Assembly (NCBI RefSeq): GCF_019042275.1 | Contig: NZ_JAHQCW010000043.1 | Location: 1 to 48,195 of the forward strand | DNA: 48,195 bases | Reading direction: 5' to 3' | Origin: Diplocloster agilis | GTDB taxonomy: Bacteria; Bacillota; Clostridia; Lachnospirales; Lachnospiraceae | Shown: positions 1 to 7,693 of the stretch, piece by piece | Layout of the letters: each line of letters starts with the position of its first letter | Position numbering within the stretch: the first letter of the stretch is position 1 | The notes under the pieces: model-generated | The model's database searches: none | Told to the model about the DNA's origin: nothing | What the model saw: only the letters and a program-made list of their open reading frames with translations | Position numbers and translations under genes: made by a program

Positions 1-232
1 CCCGGTTCAGAGGCTCTTGCCCGTCGGACGTGAAGTCCGCCGGTCATCCTGAACCCGGCTTTCCGATTCCACTAAGCGGGAGCTCAGCCGCCCTATGCGC
101 TCCAAGGGAGACACAAAGGAATCCGGCTGCCCGGAGCATCCCGGGACACCGGCACGCACCCCTGCCTTTAAGCAGCGGGCATACCCAAACCCGGGGAAGA
201 ACCCATTTGCTTCCCGTTGATCCCCATTTATA
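1..232 (+). ncRNA. Candidate structured non-coding RNA, 5' end cut by window edge
   Basis: This GC-rich stretch stands out from the AT-rich DNA that follows and has no credible gene: the one open frame (GTG at 30) lacks a ribosome binding site and has no protein-like composition. It folds locally. GGTTCAG (4-10) pairs with CTGAACC (49-55) around an inner hairpin CGGAC/GTCCG (25-29/35-39); TCCGG/CCGGA pair at 122-126/131-135; GGGAAG/CTTCCC pair at 194-199/210-215. Several further GC-rich complementary segments lie between. It is not recognisable as tmRNA, RNase P, SRP RNA or a tRNA. From memory its AGAGGCTCTTGC-type start recalls the clostridial raiA-motif RNA class, but I cannot verify that. 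The strand is inferred from this resemblance and is uncertain. Confidence 0.5.
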
Positions 233-268
233 TGATCCCAGTTTAGAAAAATATCAGGATTTGTTCAT

Positions 269-328
269 AGAACTTTTACAATTGTCAGTAGTTTTACAAT
301 TGTAAAAGTTCTGTTTTTATGATATAAT
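269..328 (+). promoter_or_regulatory. Promoter and TetR-type operator upstream of the TetR-citrate synthase pair
   Basis: A perfect 16-bp inverted repeat, AGAACTTTTACAATTG (269-284) and its complement (297-312), is separated by 12 bp. Its right half lies in a second, continuous palindrome TTTTACAATTGTAAAA (292-307). A promoter TTGTAA (300-305), 17 bp, TATAAT (323-328) starts inside the palindrome. A repressor bound here would cover the -35 box. The neighbouring TetR protein is the obvious candidate, which would make the operon autoregulated (inference). Confidence 0.7.
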
Positions 329-382
329 ACATAAATAGCGACAGTAAAAGCAGCGCCGCGCGCACAAGAAAGGAAGAGACGT

Positions 383-964
383 ATGGGAGAGAATCCGATA
401 CAGATCCGTTCCAGAAACAGTCTGCGGAAGGCACTCATTTCTTTGATGGAAGAAAAACCATTCGACAAAATCTCCATATCGGATATTGCAGTTCGAGCAG
501 AATTATCCCGTCAGACTTTTTATACGAATTTTGATACGAAGGAAGAAATTCTGGAGCATTTTCTCCGGGAGATCTTTAATCAATGTTCCCGGAACATGAA
601 GTTTGACAGCTCGAGGCTGATGGAGTTCCTTCGTGGATATTTTGGCTTTTGGGAGACGTATGCTCCGTTTTTGCGGCTGCTCCTGGAGAATAATCTGAGT
701 TATTTGTTTTTGCGGCAGAGCCGGGCTTATTATCAGGAAGTGATCGTCCGGCCGCGGAGTACCTATACGGACGGGAGGGTGATTCCCTATATCCAGTCCT
801 ATGCGGCGGGAGTAACCTATGAGCTGTTGATTACGTGGATTCGGAATAACAGGGATCTGAATCTGAATGAGATTTCTGAAGTTGCCTATGGGCTGCTGAC
901 CGGCAGTTTTATCAGAGGCGACTTTAAGATAAATAATTCTACGAGAGGTGATATGAATGGGTGA
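383..964 (+). CDS. TetR/AcrR family transcriptional regulator
   Basis: A 193-residue one-component DNA-binding regulator. The N-terminal 50-60 residues form the TetR helix-turn-helix, with the typical run around 'ISISDIAVRAELSRQTFY' (residues 31-48) followed by TNFDTKEEI. The rest is helical, as in TetR ligand-binding domains of the TetR C-terminal-domain type common in Firmicutes. The ATG at 383 follows the ribosome binding site GGAAGAGA. It overlaps the citrate synthase start by 8 bp, so the two are translationally coupled. The palindrome at 292-307 in its promoter suggests autoregulation and control of the citrate synthase. The ligand cannot be read from the sequence. Confidence 0.85.
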   Translation: MGENPIQIRSRNSLRKALISLMEEKPFDKISISDIAVRAELSRQTFYTNFDTKEEILEHFLREIFNQCSRNMKFDSSRLMEFLRGYFGFWETYAPFLRLLLENNLSYLFLRQSRAYYQEVIVRPRSTYTDGRVIPYIQSYAAGVTYELLITWIRNNRDLNLNEISEVAYGLLTGSFIRGDFKINNSTRGDMNG

Positions 965-2324
965 TTACAGAATGGAACAGTATAACTCGGAGTTTGCCAA
1001 ACTGGCGGATGTATGCAGGGAAAACGGCAAGATAGACAGTGAATTGTATACGAAGTATAACGTCAAAAGAGGGCTTCGCGATATCAACGGCGAAGGCGTG
1101 GTGGCGGGCCTGACCAGGATCTCCACCATCAAATCCAAGGAGAATGTCAACGGAGAGATGGTACCCTGCGAAGGAGTCTTACGCTACCGGGGAATCGATG
1201 TAACCGAGATGTGTAAAGGATTCATCGGGCAGAAACGTCTGGGATATGAGGAGACCGCATATCTGCTTTTGTTCGGAAAGCTTCCGGATGAGGCGGAACT
1301 GAAGGGCTTCCAGAACCTTCTGGCCGAGAGCAGGACGCTGCCGAAGAATTTTGTCAGGGATGTCATCATGAAAGCATCCAGCGCGGATATGATGATCACA
1401 CTGTCCAAGAGCATCCTGACGTTAGCCTCCTATGACGACAATACGGACGACTTAAGCCTGCCCAATGTATTAAAGCAGTGCATCAAGTTGATCAGCGTGT
1501 TCCCGATGCTGGCGATCTACGGTTATCACGCGTATGGATATTATGACTGCAATAACAGTTTCTATATTCACAATCCGTCGCCGGAGCTGTCCACCGCGGA
1601 GAATATATTGAAAATGCTCCGCCCGGATCAGAAATACAGCGCGCTGGAGGCAATGGTGCTGGATCTGGCGCTGATTCTGCATATGGAGCATGGCGGCGGG
1701 AACAACTCCAGTTTCACCACCCATGTGGTTACTTCCTCCGGCTCCGATACGTATTCCGTAATCGCCGCGGCTTTAGGCTCCCTGAAAGGACCGAAACACG
1801 GCGGCGCGAATATCAAAGTAGTGCGGATGTTCGATGATATGGAGAGCAACGTGAAGGATCTGACGGATCAGGATGAGGTGGCCGCTTACTTAAGAAAGCT
1901 TCTGCACAAGGAGGCCTTTGACAAGGCGGGTCTGATCTATGGTATGGGACACGCGGTATATTCCATGTCTGATCCCCGTGCGCAGCTGCTGAAGAGCTTC
2001 GTGGAAAAGCTGGCCAAGGAAAAAGGCCGGGAAGAAGAGTATCAGTTGTATAAGATGGTAGAGGGGATGGCTCCCCAGATTATCGCCGAGGAACGCCATA
2101 TCTACAAGGGCGTCAGCGCCAATGTGGACTTCTACAGCGGATTCATATACAGCATGCTGGATATTCCGGTGGAACTCTTTACCCCCATGTTCGCCATCGC
2201 CAGAATCGTAGGCTGGAGCGCACACAGAATGGAGGAGCTGATTAATCAGGATAAGATCATACGCCCCGGATACAAGAGCGTGATTCCTCCCACCGACTAC
2301 ATAGAGATGTCCAAGAGGCCGTAA
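957..2324 (+). CDS. Citrate synthase (citrate/2-methylcitrate synthase family)
   Basis: Condenses acetyl-CoA with oxaloacetate to citrate, a cytoplasmic entry step to the oxidative branch that supplies 2-oxoglutarate for glutamate in anaerobes. The 455-residue protein carries the family active-site residues: His245 in MEHGGG, His281 in GPKHGG, His332 in GMGHAVY and Asp339 in SDPRA. It is longer at the N terminus than the roughly 370-residue Gram-positive CitZ type, as in several clostridial enzymes. The ATG at 957 overlaps the preceding TetR gene; an ATG at 972 is an alternative. A strong terminator follows, so this is a two-gene unit. 2-Methylcitrate synthase activity cannot be excluded, but no prp genes are nearby. 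Confidence 0.93.
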   Translation: MGDYRMEQYNSEFAKLADVCRENGKIDSELYTKYNVKRGLRDINGEGVVAGLTRISTIKSKENVNGEMVPCEGVLRYRGIDVTEMCKGFIGQKRLGYEETAYLLLFGKLPDEAELKGFQNLLAESRTLPKNFVRDVIMKASSADMMITLSKSILTLASYDDNTDDLSLPNVLKQCIKLISVFPMLAIYGYHAYGYYDCNNSFYIHNPSPELSTAENILKMLRPDQKYSALEAMVLDLALILHMEHGGGNNSSFTTHVVTSSGSDTYSVIAAALGSLKGPKHGGANIKVVRMFDDMESNVKDLTDQDEVAAYLRKLLHKEAFDKAGLIYGMGHAVYSMSDPRAQLLKSFVEKLAKEKGREEEYQLYKMVEGMAPQIIAEERHIYKGVSANVDFYSGFIYSMLDIPVELFTPMFAIARIVGWSAHRMEELINQDKIIRPGYKSVIPPTDYIEMSKRP

Positions 2325-2351
2325 TGTAAGTACAGTTTTTAATGTAAGTAT

Positions 2352-2400
2352 AGCCCTGAATACCCCGGTATAAGAACCGGCAGGTGTTCGGGGCTTTTTT
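2352..2400 (+). terminator. Intrinsic terminator after citrate synthase
   Basis: AGCCCTGAATACC pairs imperfectly with GGTGTTCGGGGCT across an inner CCGG hairpin, followed by a T6 run. It closes the TetR-citrate synthase operon. Confidence 0.85.
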
Positions 2401-2422
2401 GATGAAAAATTTATTTTTCCTA

Positions 2423-2474
2423 TTGACATTTCGAGTGGCGTCGTATAATATAATATATGAACAATCGTTCATAT
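2423..2474 (+). promoter_or_regulatory. Promoter and ArsR/SmtB-like operator for the metal ATPase operon
   Basis: TTGACA (2423-2428) is followed by two overlapping TATAAT boxes (2444-2449 and 2449-2454). Immediately downstream is ATATGAAC-aatc-GTTCATAT (2455-2474), a perfect 8-bp inverted repeat. ATGAAC..GTTCAT palindromes over the start site are typical of ArsR/SmtB metal sensors that control P-type ATPase operons (family knowledge). No ArsR gene is visible in the window, so the regulator would be encoded elsewhere. Confidence 0.7.
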
Positions 2475-2547
2475 GAAAAGATGAATTTGCATAAAAGAAA
2501 GAGCGTATGAATGCTTAAAACAAACATATTATAAGGAGGAGAAAGTA

Positions 2548-2766
2548 ATGATGAAAAGATACCAGCTAAAGGATCTGGATTGTGCCAACTGCGAGGCAAA
2601 GATGGAGAATGCGATCAATAAAATAAGTGGGGTAAATAAAGCGACGGTAAGCTTTATGACACAGAAACTGGTAATTGATGCAGAGGAAGGACATTTTCAG
2701 GAAATTATGAAGGAAGTCGTCAGAGTCTGCAAAAAAGTGGAACCGGACTGTACCATTCAAATGTAA
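2548..2766 (+). CDS. Heavy-metal-associated (HMA) domain protein
   Basis: A 72-residue ferredoxin-fold metal-binding protein. The metal site is D-C-A-N-C (Cys13 and Cys16), the GMxCxxC-type motif of HMA domains with Asp before the first Cys. An acidic residue beside CxxC is seen in zinc/cadmium-type HMA domains, in line with the ATPase that follows (inference). It starts at the first of two ATGs after AAGGAGGAG and ends 67 bp before the P-type ATPase gene. That ATPase lacks its own N-terminal HMA domain, so this protein probably supplies it in trans as a metal donor or sensor. Confidence 0.88.
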   Translation: MMKRYQLKDLDCANCEAKMENAINKISGVNKATVSFMTQKLVIDAEEGHFQEIMKEVVRVCKKVEPDCTIQM

Positions 2767-2833
2767 AGCTTGCTTTCAACCGTTTCATAGATGATACACC
2801 GCAGGAACTGCGGTATAGGAGGTAAAAATAAAG

Positions 2834-4705
2834 ATGACGAAGAAACAGAAAAAAACGTTGACCCGAATCATCATAAGCGCAATACTCCTTGGAGCCTTTA
2901 TGCTGATGCCAACGACGGCCGTGATTCCTGAGAAATGGCAGATGTGGTGGCAGTTAGGAATCATGTTGATCCCTTATCTTCTCATAGGCAAAGATGTGGT
3001 GTGGAAGGCTGTGAGAAATATCCTGCACGGGAAAGTGTTTGATGAAAACTTTCTAATGTCAATAGCCACCGTGGGAGCTATGGTAATCGGCAAGTATTCA
3101 GAAGGCGTGGCGGTAATGCTGTTTTATCAGGTTGGAGAATTATTCCAGAGTTACGCGGTGAACCGATCCAGGCAGTCCATTACCGAGCTTATGGATATAC
3201 GGCCGGATTACGCGAATATCGAAGAGGACGGCGGGCTAAGACAAGTGGACCCGGAAGAAGTCCGGATAGGCGATATCATCGTTGTGAAAGCCGGGGAGCG
3301 GATTCCGCTGGACGGCAAGGTTGCGTCGGGGACATCGCTGCTGGACACCTCGGCTCTGACCGGGGAATCAGTGCCAAGAGAAGTGGTTCCCGGCAGCGAT
3401 GTGATCAGCGGATGTATCAACACCAGCGGCCTTTTGCGGATCGAAGTCACCAGAGAGTTTCAGGAATCGACGGTTGCCAAGATATTAGATCTGGTGGAAA
3501 ATGCCAGCAGCAAAAAAGCGAAGGCAGAAAATTTTATTACCAAATTCGCCGGATATTATACGCCGGTGGTTGTAACAGCGGCCCTATTACTGGCGGTTAT
3601 CCCGCCCCTGTTTCTGGGATTGGCTTGGGGGGACTGGGTGAACAGAGCATTAATGTTCCTGGTTATTTCCTGTCCGTGTGCCCTGGTGATCTCGATTCCC
3701 TTAAGCTTTTTCGGAGGAATCGGCGGCGCGTCCAAATGCGGCATTCTGGTAAAAGGAAGCAACTATCTGGAAGCGCTGGCCGACATGACTACGATCGTAT
3801 TTGATAAAACCGGAACATTGACAAAGGGTGTATTTAAAGTCACAAATCTGTATCCGGCGGGGATGAAGAAGGAGGAGCTGCTTCAGTACGCTGCTTTGGC
3901 CGAGTCTTATTCGGATCACCCGATATCCCTGTCCCTAAAAGAAGCTTATGGAAGGAAAATGGATGCGGAAAGGATCGGGGAGGTGGAAGAGATCCCCGGG
4001 CACGGAGTATCTGCCGTCGTCGACGGACACAGGGTCTTAGCCGGAAATTTGAAACTCATGAAACGTATGGATATCCCTTATGAGGAAAATTCAGTGTCCG
4101 GCACGGTGGTCTATGTGGCTGTGGATGACAAATTCGCAGGCAGTATCGTCATAGCGGATGAGGTCAAAGAGGATGCCAAAGCAGCCATAGCCGCTCTCAA
4201 TGAAGCGGGAGTGAGAAAGACCGTGATGCTGACCGGCGACCGGCGGGAAGTCGGGGAGGAAGTAGCCTCCAAACTGGGGCTGGATCAGGTTTATACGGAA
4301 CTCCTGCCGGGAGATAAAGTCGATAAAGTGGAAGAACTGCTGCAGAACATGAACGGCAGGGAACAGCTGGCCTTTGTGGGAGACGGGATCAATGACGCGC
4401 CTGTACTGTCCCGGGCAGATATCGGTATCGCCATGGGGGCTATGGGGTCAGACGCGGCCATCGAAGCGGCGGATATCGTACTAATGGATGATGAACCGTC
4501 CAAGATCGCGGTGGCTGTGCGGATAGCCAGAAAAACCCTGCGGATCGTGCGCCAAAATATCGTGTTTGCGCTGGGAGTCAAGGCATTTTTCCTACTCCTG
4601 GGAGCCTTCGGAGTGGCCACTATGTGGGAGGCGGTATTCGCAGATGTCGGTGTGTCTGTTATCGCGATACTGAATGCCACCAGGATTCTTAGAACAGAAG
4701 AATAA
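2834..4705 (+). CDS. Heavy metal translocating P1B-type ATPase (Zn2+/Cd2+/Pb2+ class)
   Basis: A 623-residue inner-membrane pump that exports divalent soft metals at the cost of ATP. Visible motifs are TGES (176-179, actuator), SCPCALVISIP with the transport CPC at 280-282, DKTGTLT with phospho-Asp324, SDHPIS (nucleotide domain) and GDGINDAP near the C terminus. The last two helices carry a Lys (GVKAFF) and an Asp (FADVGVS), the P1B-2 signature of ZntA/CadA, unlike the YN/MSS signature of copper pumps. The N terminus goes straight into membrane helices, without an HMA domain; that domain is encoded separately just upstream. GGAGG precedes the ATG. The converging TetR gene ends 8 bp downstream. 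Confidence 0.92.
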   Translation: MTKKQKKTLTRIIISAILLGAFMLMPTTAVIPEKWQMWWQLGIMLIPYLLIGKDVVWKAVRNILHGKVFDENFLMSIATVGAMVIGKYSEGVAVMLFYQVGELFQSYAVNRSRQSITELMDIRPDYANIEEDGGLRQVDPEEVRIGDIIVVKAGERIPLDGKVASGTSLLDTSALTGESVPREVVPGSDVISGCINTSGLLRIEVTREFQESTVAKILDLVENASSKKAKAENFITKFAGYYTPVVVTAALLLAVIPPLFLGLAWGDWVNRALMFLVISCPCALVISIPLSFFGGIGGASKCGILVKGSNYLEALADMTTIVFDKTGTLTKGVFKVTNLYPAGMKKEELLQYAALAESYSDHPISLSLKEAYGRKMDAERIGEVEEIPGHGVSAVVDGHRVLAGNLKLMKRMDIPYEENSVSGTVVYVAVDDKFAGSIVIADEVKEDAKAAIAALNEAGVRKTVMLTGDRREVGEEVASKLGLDQVYTELLPGDKVDKVEELLQNMNGREQLAFVGDGINDAPVLSRADIGIAMGAMGSDAAIEAADIVLMDDEPSKIAVAVRIARKTLRIVRQNIVFALGVKAFFLLLGAFGVATMWEAVFADVGVSVIAILNATRILRTEE

Positions 4706-4713
4706 TATAGTGC

Positions 4714-5334
4714 CTAGGGGAGCAGTGGATGGTCGGAGAGCAGGAATAAAAGGGTCCGGATCAGTTCCTGCTTTAGTGCCTGGACATTGAGGTAATCGTG
4801 TTTATGGAAGGCGATCTCGTGGCAGTAGTCTTCCACGAGATGGTAGGACATGTGGACTTTTTCCTGGATGTTCGTGGATACCAGGGACAGGCTGGTGATG
4901 ATGTCGGTTAATTGTGCGGTGATTTTATTTTCTACTTCCAGGAAGAGGGCATAGACATCGGGATCTGTGTGAGCCAGGCCGCCCAGTTCTTCATGAGCCG
5001 ACCTGGTTTCCCGATGGCTGTCGGCAAAGGAATCTATGATCCGGCTAAGAAGCTCGGGCAGGTTTTCGATTGTCTTGATTTCTTTGAGGCTTTGAAACAT
5101 CGGACCGGTGATCTGATCTGAGTATAGCTGGAGCGCGGCCAGAAGGATGTCTTTTTTGTCGCGGAAGTAGCTGTAGACGATGCCGGTGGATACTCCTGCC
5201 AGCTTGGCGATTTCAGCGGTGTTGGTGTGATAATAGCCTTTCCGGCAGATTAATTCCAGGCCGGCTTCTGCGATTTTCTGCTTTTTTTCAATGGAACGCT
5301 GCTGTCTTGGCTCCCGAATTTTTTGCTTTTCCAT
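4714..5334 (-). CDS. TetR/AcrR family regulator, likely repressor of the divergent efflux operon
   Basis: A 206-residue TetR protein. The helix-turn-helix covers residues 15-55, with 'TAEIAKLAGVSTGIVYSYF' in the usual place and a helical ligand-binding domain behind it. The start is preceded by AGAAAGGAGCCGT. A minus-strand promoter TTGGAA, 16 bp, TATGAT lies at 5430-5403. The gene is divergent from the HlyD-ABC operon, whose promoter is flanked by two copies of an ATGAAAT..ATTTCAT palindrome. A local TetR repressor of an efflux operon is the simplest reading; the inducer is unknown. Confidence 0.87.
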   Translation of the reverse strand: MEKQKIREPRQQRSIEKKQKIAEAGLELICRKGYYHTNTAEIAKLAGVSTGIVYSYFRDKKDILLAALQLYSDQITGPMFQSLKEIKTIENLPELLSRIIDSFADSHRETRSAHEELGGLAHTDPDVYALFLEVENKITAQLTDIITSLSLVSTNIQEKVHMSYHLVEDYCHEIAFHKHDYLNVQALKQELIRTLLFLLSDHPLLP

Positions 5335-5550
5335 ACGGCTCCTTTCTAGGTATCTATGAGATTGTTTATGGCTGTTTTTGGCAGTTGGATTTTGGGCTTA
5401 TGATCATAATTGGATATGCCCCCTTTCCAATGAGGCTTAGTTGTAGTTTAGACAATTCGCGGATGGTTGTCAAATCCGGTTATACTTTTATGAGGTAAGG
5501 TGACAGACGCCCAGCGGGTTTTTAATGAGGGAAAGAAGAATTGACAAAAT

Positions 5551-5622
5551 ATGAAATTAATTTCATGTTTTTGTTGACAGTGACCCGAAAGAAATATATT
5601 ATAAATGTGAAATGAATTTCAT
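5551..5622 (+). promoter_or_regulatory. Efflux operon promoter flanked by two TetR-type operators
   Basis: ATGAAATTAATTTCAT (5551-5566) is a perfect 16-bp palindrome upstream of the -35. GTGAAATGAATTTCAT (5607-5622) matches it in 14 of 16 positions and sits just downstream of the -10. Between them are TTGACA (5574-5579), 17 bp and TATTAT (5597-5602). Bound repressor dimers on both sides would trap the promoter. The 300-bp divergent region holds nothing else apart from the TetR promoter. Confidence 0.82.
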
Positions 5623-5643
5623 ATTTCTAGGGAGGTGGGAGAA

Positions 5644-7005
5644 ATGACGAAAAAGCGGAAGGCAGGAATGTGGATCTGCGCGGCGGTTGTGATCAGTGCA
5701 GCGGTGGGTACGGTGGGATATCGATTTTCTGCTGTAACGGTACATACGGAAACGGCGGGCAGCGGAGAGGTCCGGGAAATGGTGGAAGGCACAGGAACCA
5801 TCAAGAGCGGCCGGACGAAGGCATATTATGCGCAGGTATCCGCAGCCGTTCAGGAGTTTACGGGAGTGGAAGGAGCTTCTGTCCAGGAGGGAGAGAAACT
5901 GGTCACATATGATATTTCTGATCTGGCCAATGCGGCGGGGCAGGCGGCACTGGCAGTGGAGGCGAATGAGGGGGCATATAAAAATGCTGTGCAGTCTGAT
6001 TCCAGAAGTTCTGTAATTGTGAAAAATTCTGAGACATCCCTGGATGTGCTGGAGCAGCAGATCCAGGATGAAAAGAATTTTATCGCAGGTCTGCAGGAAA
6101 CGCTGGCACAGGCGGAAGAAAAAGCTGCCGAGATCAGCAGCGTGCAGTCGGCTCTGAGCATGGCAGCGGATGACCAGACGAGGGCGGCGCTTAATGAAAA
6201 GTTAGCGGGACTTCAGAGCGGCTATGACAGTCTGGATGTCCCGGGAACCAGTGCGCAGATGAGCAGTCACCAGACTCAGCTGTCCCTTTATATGGCTTCC
6301 TGGACCCAGTATCAGTCAGAACATTCTGCCGCGGATGCGAACAGGCTGAACAGCGGCGGTAAGGATCAACTGCAGGCGGCCAGCGGCGCGGCCAAGCTTC
6401 AGCTTCAATTGGCCGAGGAAGATCTTCAGAAGGGAACATACGGTGTCATCGCGGAATTTAACGGGATACTGACGGATATCGCAGTGGAGGAAGGCGCGAT
6501 GGTCATGAAGGGGACACGGCTGTTTACCCTGCAGGATCCTTCCGACTGTAAAGTGCAGCTGGATGTCTCAAAGTATGTGGTTGGAAAGCTGGCGGCCGGC
6601 CAGAAGGCAACGGTTTATCTGGCGGACAGGGAGTACGGGGGCAGCGTGGAGCGGATCAGCCGTACCGCGGAAAAAGATGCGGATAAACCGCAGATCTGTG
6701 TGGATATCCATATGGACCAGCCGGATGATAAGGTATACATTGGGCTGGAGGCGGACGTCAGTATTCTGATCGATGAGGATAAGGATACCCTTCGGATACC
6801 GGCCGAGGCTTTGTACACGGACGACGGCTCTTATTGTTATGTGGTATCGGAGGGCCGGATTAAACGGCGGAATCTGGTGACAGGCCTTACAGGTGAGGAG
6901 TACGTGCAGATCTTGGAAGGCCTTGAGGCAGGAGAGCAGGTGATAACAGACCCTGTGAAAGCCAGTCAGGAAGGAGACCGGGCCTATGGACAAAACGCTG
7001 ATTGA
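5644..7005 (+). CDS. HlyD/RND-type periplasmic adaptor (membrane fusion) protein of an ABC efflux system
   Basis: A 453-residue protein with a Lys/Arg start and one N-terminal membrane anchor (about residues 9-27). A lipoyl/biotinyl half-motif (VSAAVQEFTGVEGASVQEGEKL) is followed by a long coiled coil (about 90-250), the second lipoyl half (YGVIAEFNGILTDIAVEEGAMV) and a beta-barrel domain. This is the MacA/YknX layout. In Firmicutes such proteins couple to MacB-like ABC pumps for peptides or antibiotics. The ATG at 5644 is chosen over a GTG at 5635 because the GGGAGGTGG ribosome site overlaps the GTG. Its 3' end overlaps the ATPase gene by 20 bp. Confidence 0.88.
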   Translation: MTKKRKAGMWICAAVVISAAVGTVGYRFSAVTVHTETAGSGEVREMVEGTGTIKSGRTKAYYAQVSAAVQEFTGVEGASVQEGEKLVTYDISDLANAAGQAALAVEANEGAYKNAVQSDSRSSVIVKNSETSLDVLEQQIQDEKNFIAGLQETLAQAEEKAAEISSVQSALSMAADDQTRAALNEKLAGLQSGYDSLDVPGTSAQMSSHQTQLSLYMASWTQYQSEHSAADANRLNSGGKDQLQAASGAAKLQLQLAEEDLQKGTYGVIAEFNGILTDIAVEEGAMVMKGTRLFTLQDPSDCKVQLDVSKYVVGKLAAGQKATVYLADREYGGSVERISRTAEKDADKPQICVDIHMDQPDDKVYIGLEADVSILIDEDKDTLRIPAEALYTDDGSYCYVVSEGRIKRRNLVTGLTGEEYVQILEGLEAGEQVITDPVKASQEGDRAYGQNAD

Positions 7006-7693
7006 ATTCGAACATGTCACGAAGGAGTATCAAAGCGGGGAACGCAGTTTCTATGCACTGAAGGATGCGAATCTAAACATATGTGAAGGAGAGCTGGTGG
7101 TGATACTGGGGCCCAGCGGAGCTGGTAAAAGCACCCTGCTGAATCTGCTGGGGGGAATGGATACGGTTACCTCCGGGTCTATTCTGTTCGAGGGTGAGGA
7201 TATCACAGGGTATACGGATGACGCGCTGACGGATTACCGGGCCAGGAATGTGGGGGTTGTATTCCAGTTTTATAATCTGATTCCCACACTGACCGCTTAT
7301 GAAAATGTAGCCCTTATGCGGGAGCTGGAAGAGGATACCATGGACCCGCTGGAAGCGCTGGGGGCTGTAGGACTATCGGAGCATATCCATCAGTTTCCCT
7401 CGCAGATGTCCGGCGGAGAACAGCAGCGCACCTCGATTGCCCGTGCTCTGGCGAAGAAACCGAAGCTTTTGTTATGCGACGAGCCGACCGGGGCGTTGGA
7501 TACTGAGACTGGGAGGGAAGTCCTGAAACTGCTGATATGGATGAGCCGCGTGAAGAAACGCACAGTCGTGATGGTGACCCATAACAGTTCATTCGCAGGG
7601 ATCGCGGATAAAGTGATCCGGGTGAGAAATGGACAGATACAGGAAATAATCGTCAATGCTGAGCCTAAATCGGCGGATGAGGTAAGCTGGTAA
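6986..7693 (+). CDS. ABC transporter ATP-binding protein (MacB/LolD type)
   Basis: A 235-residue ATPase that energises the adjacent FtsX-type permease. Walker A is GPSGAGKST, the Q-loop lies in VFQFYNL, the signature is MSGGEQQR, Walker B is LLLCDEPTGALD and the H-loop is MVTHN. The GALD after Walker B is characteristic of the MacB/LolD/FtsE subfamily. It starts 20 bp inside the adaptor gene, with AGGAAGGAG upstream, and its stop overlaps the permease start by one base (TAATG). The product is therefore part of a tightly coupled three-gene efflux operon under the TetR operator upstream. Confidence 0.93.
   Translation: MDKTLIEFEHVTKEYQSGERSFYALKDANLNICEGELVVILGPSGAGKSTLLNLLGGMDTVTSGSILFEGEDITGYTDDALTDYRARNVGVVFQFYNLIPTLTAYENVALMRELEEDTMDPLEALGAVGLSEHIHQFPSQMSGGEQQRTSIARALAKKPKLLLCDEPTGALDTETGREVLKLLIWMSRVKKRTVVMVTHNSSFAGIADKVIRVRNGQIQEIIVNAEPKSADEVSW

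Noticed and set aside
30-305. Open frame of 91 codons in the window start
   Set aside because: GTG start without ribosome site, biased Pro/Gly/Arg composition and stems throughout fit structured RNA instead.
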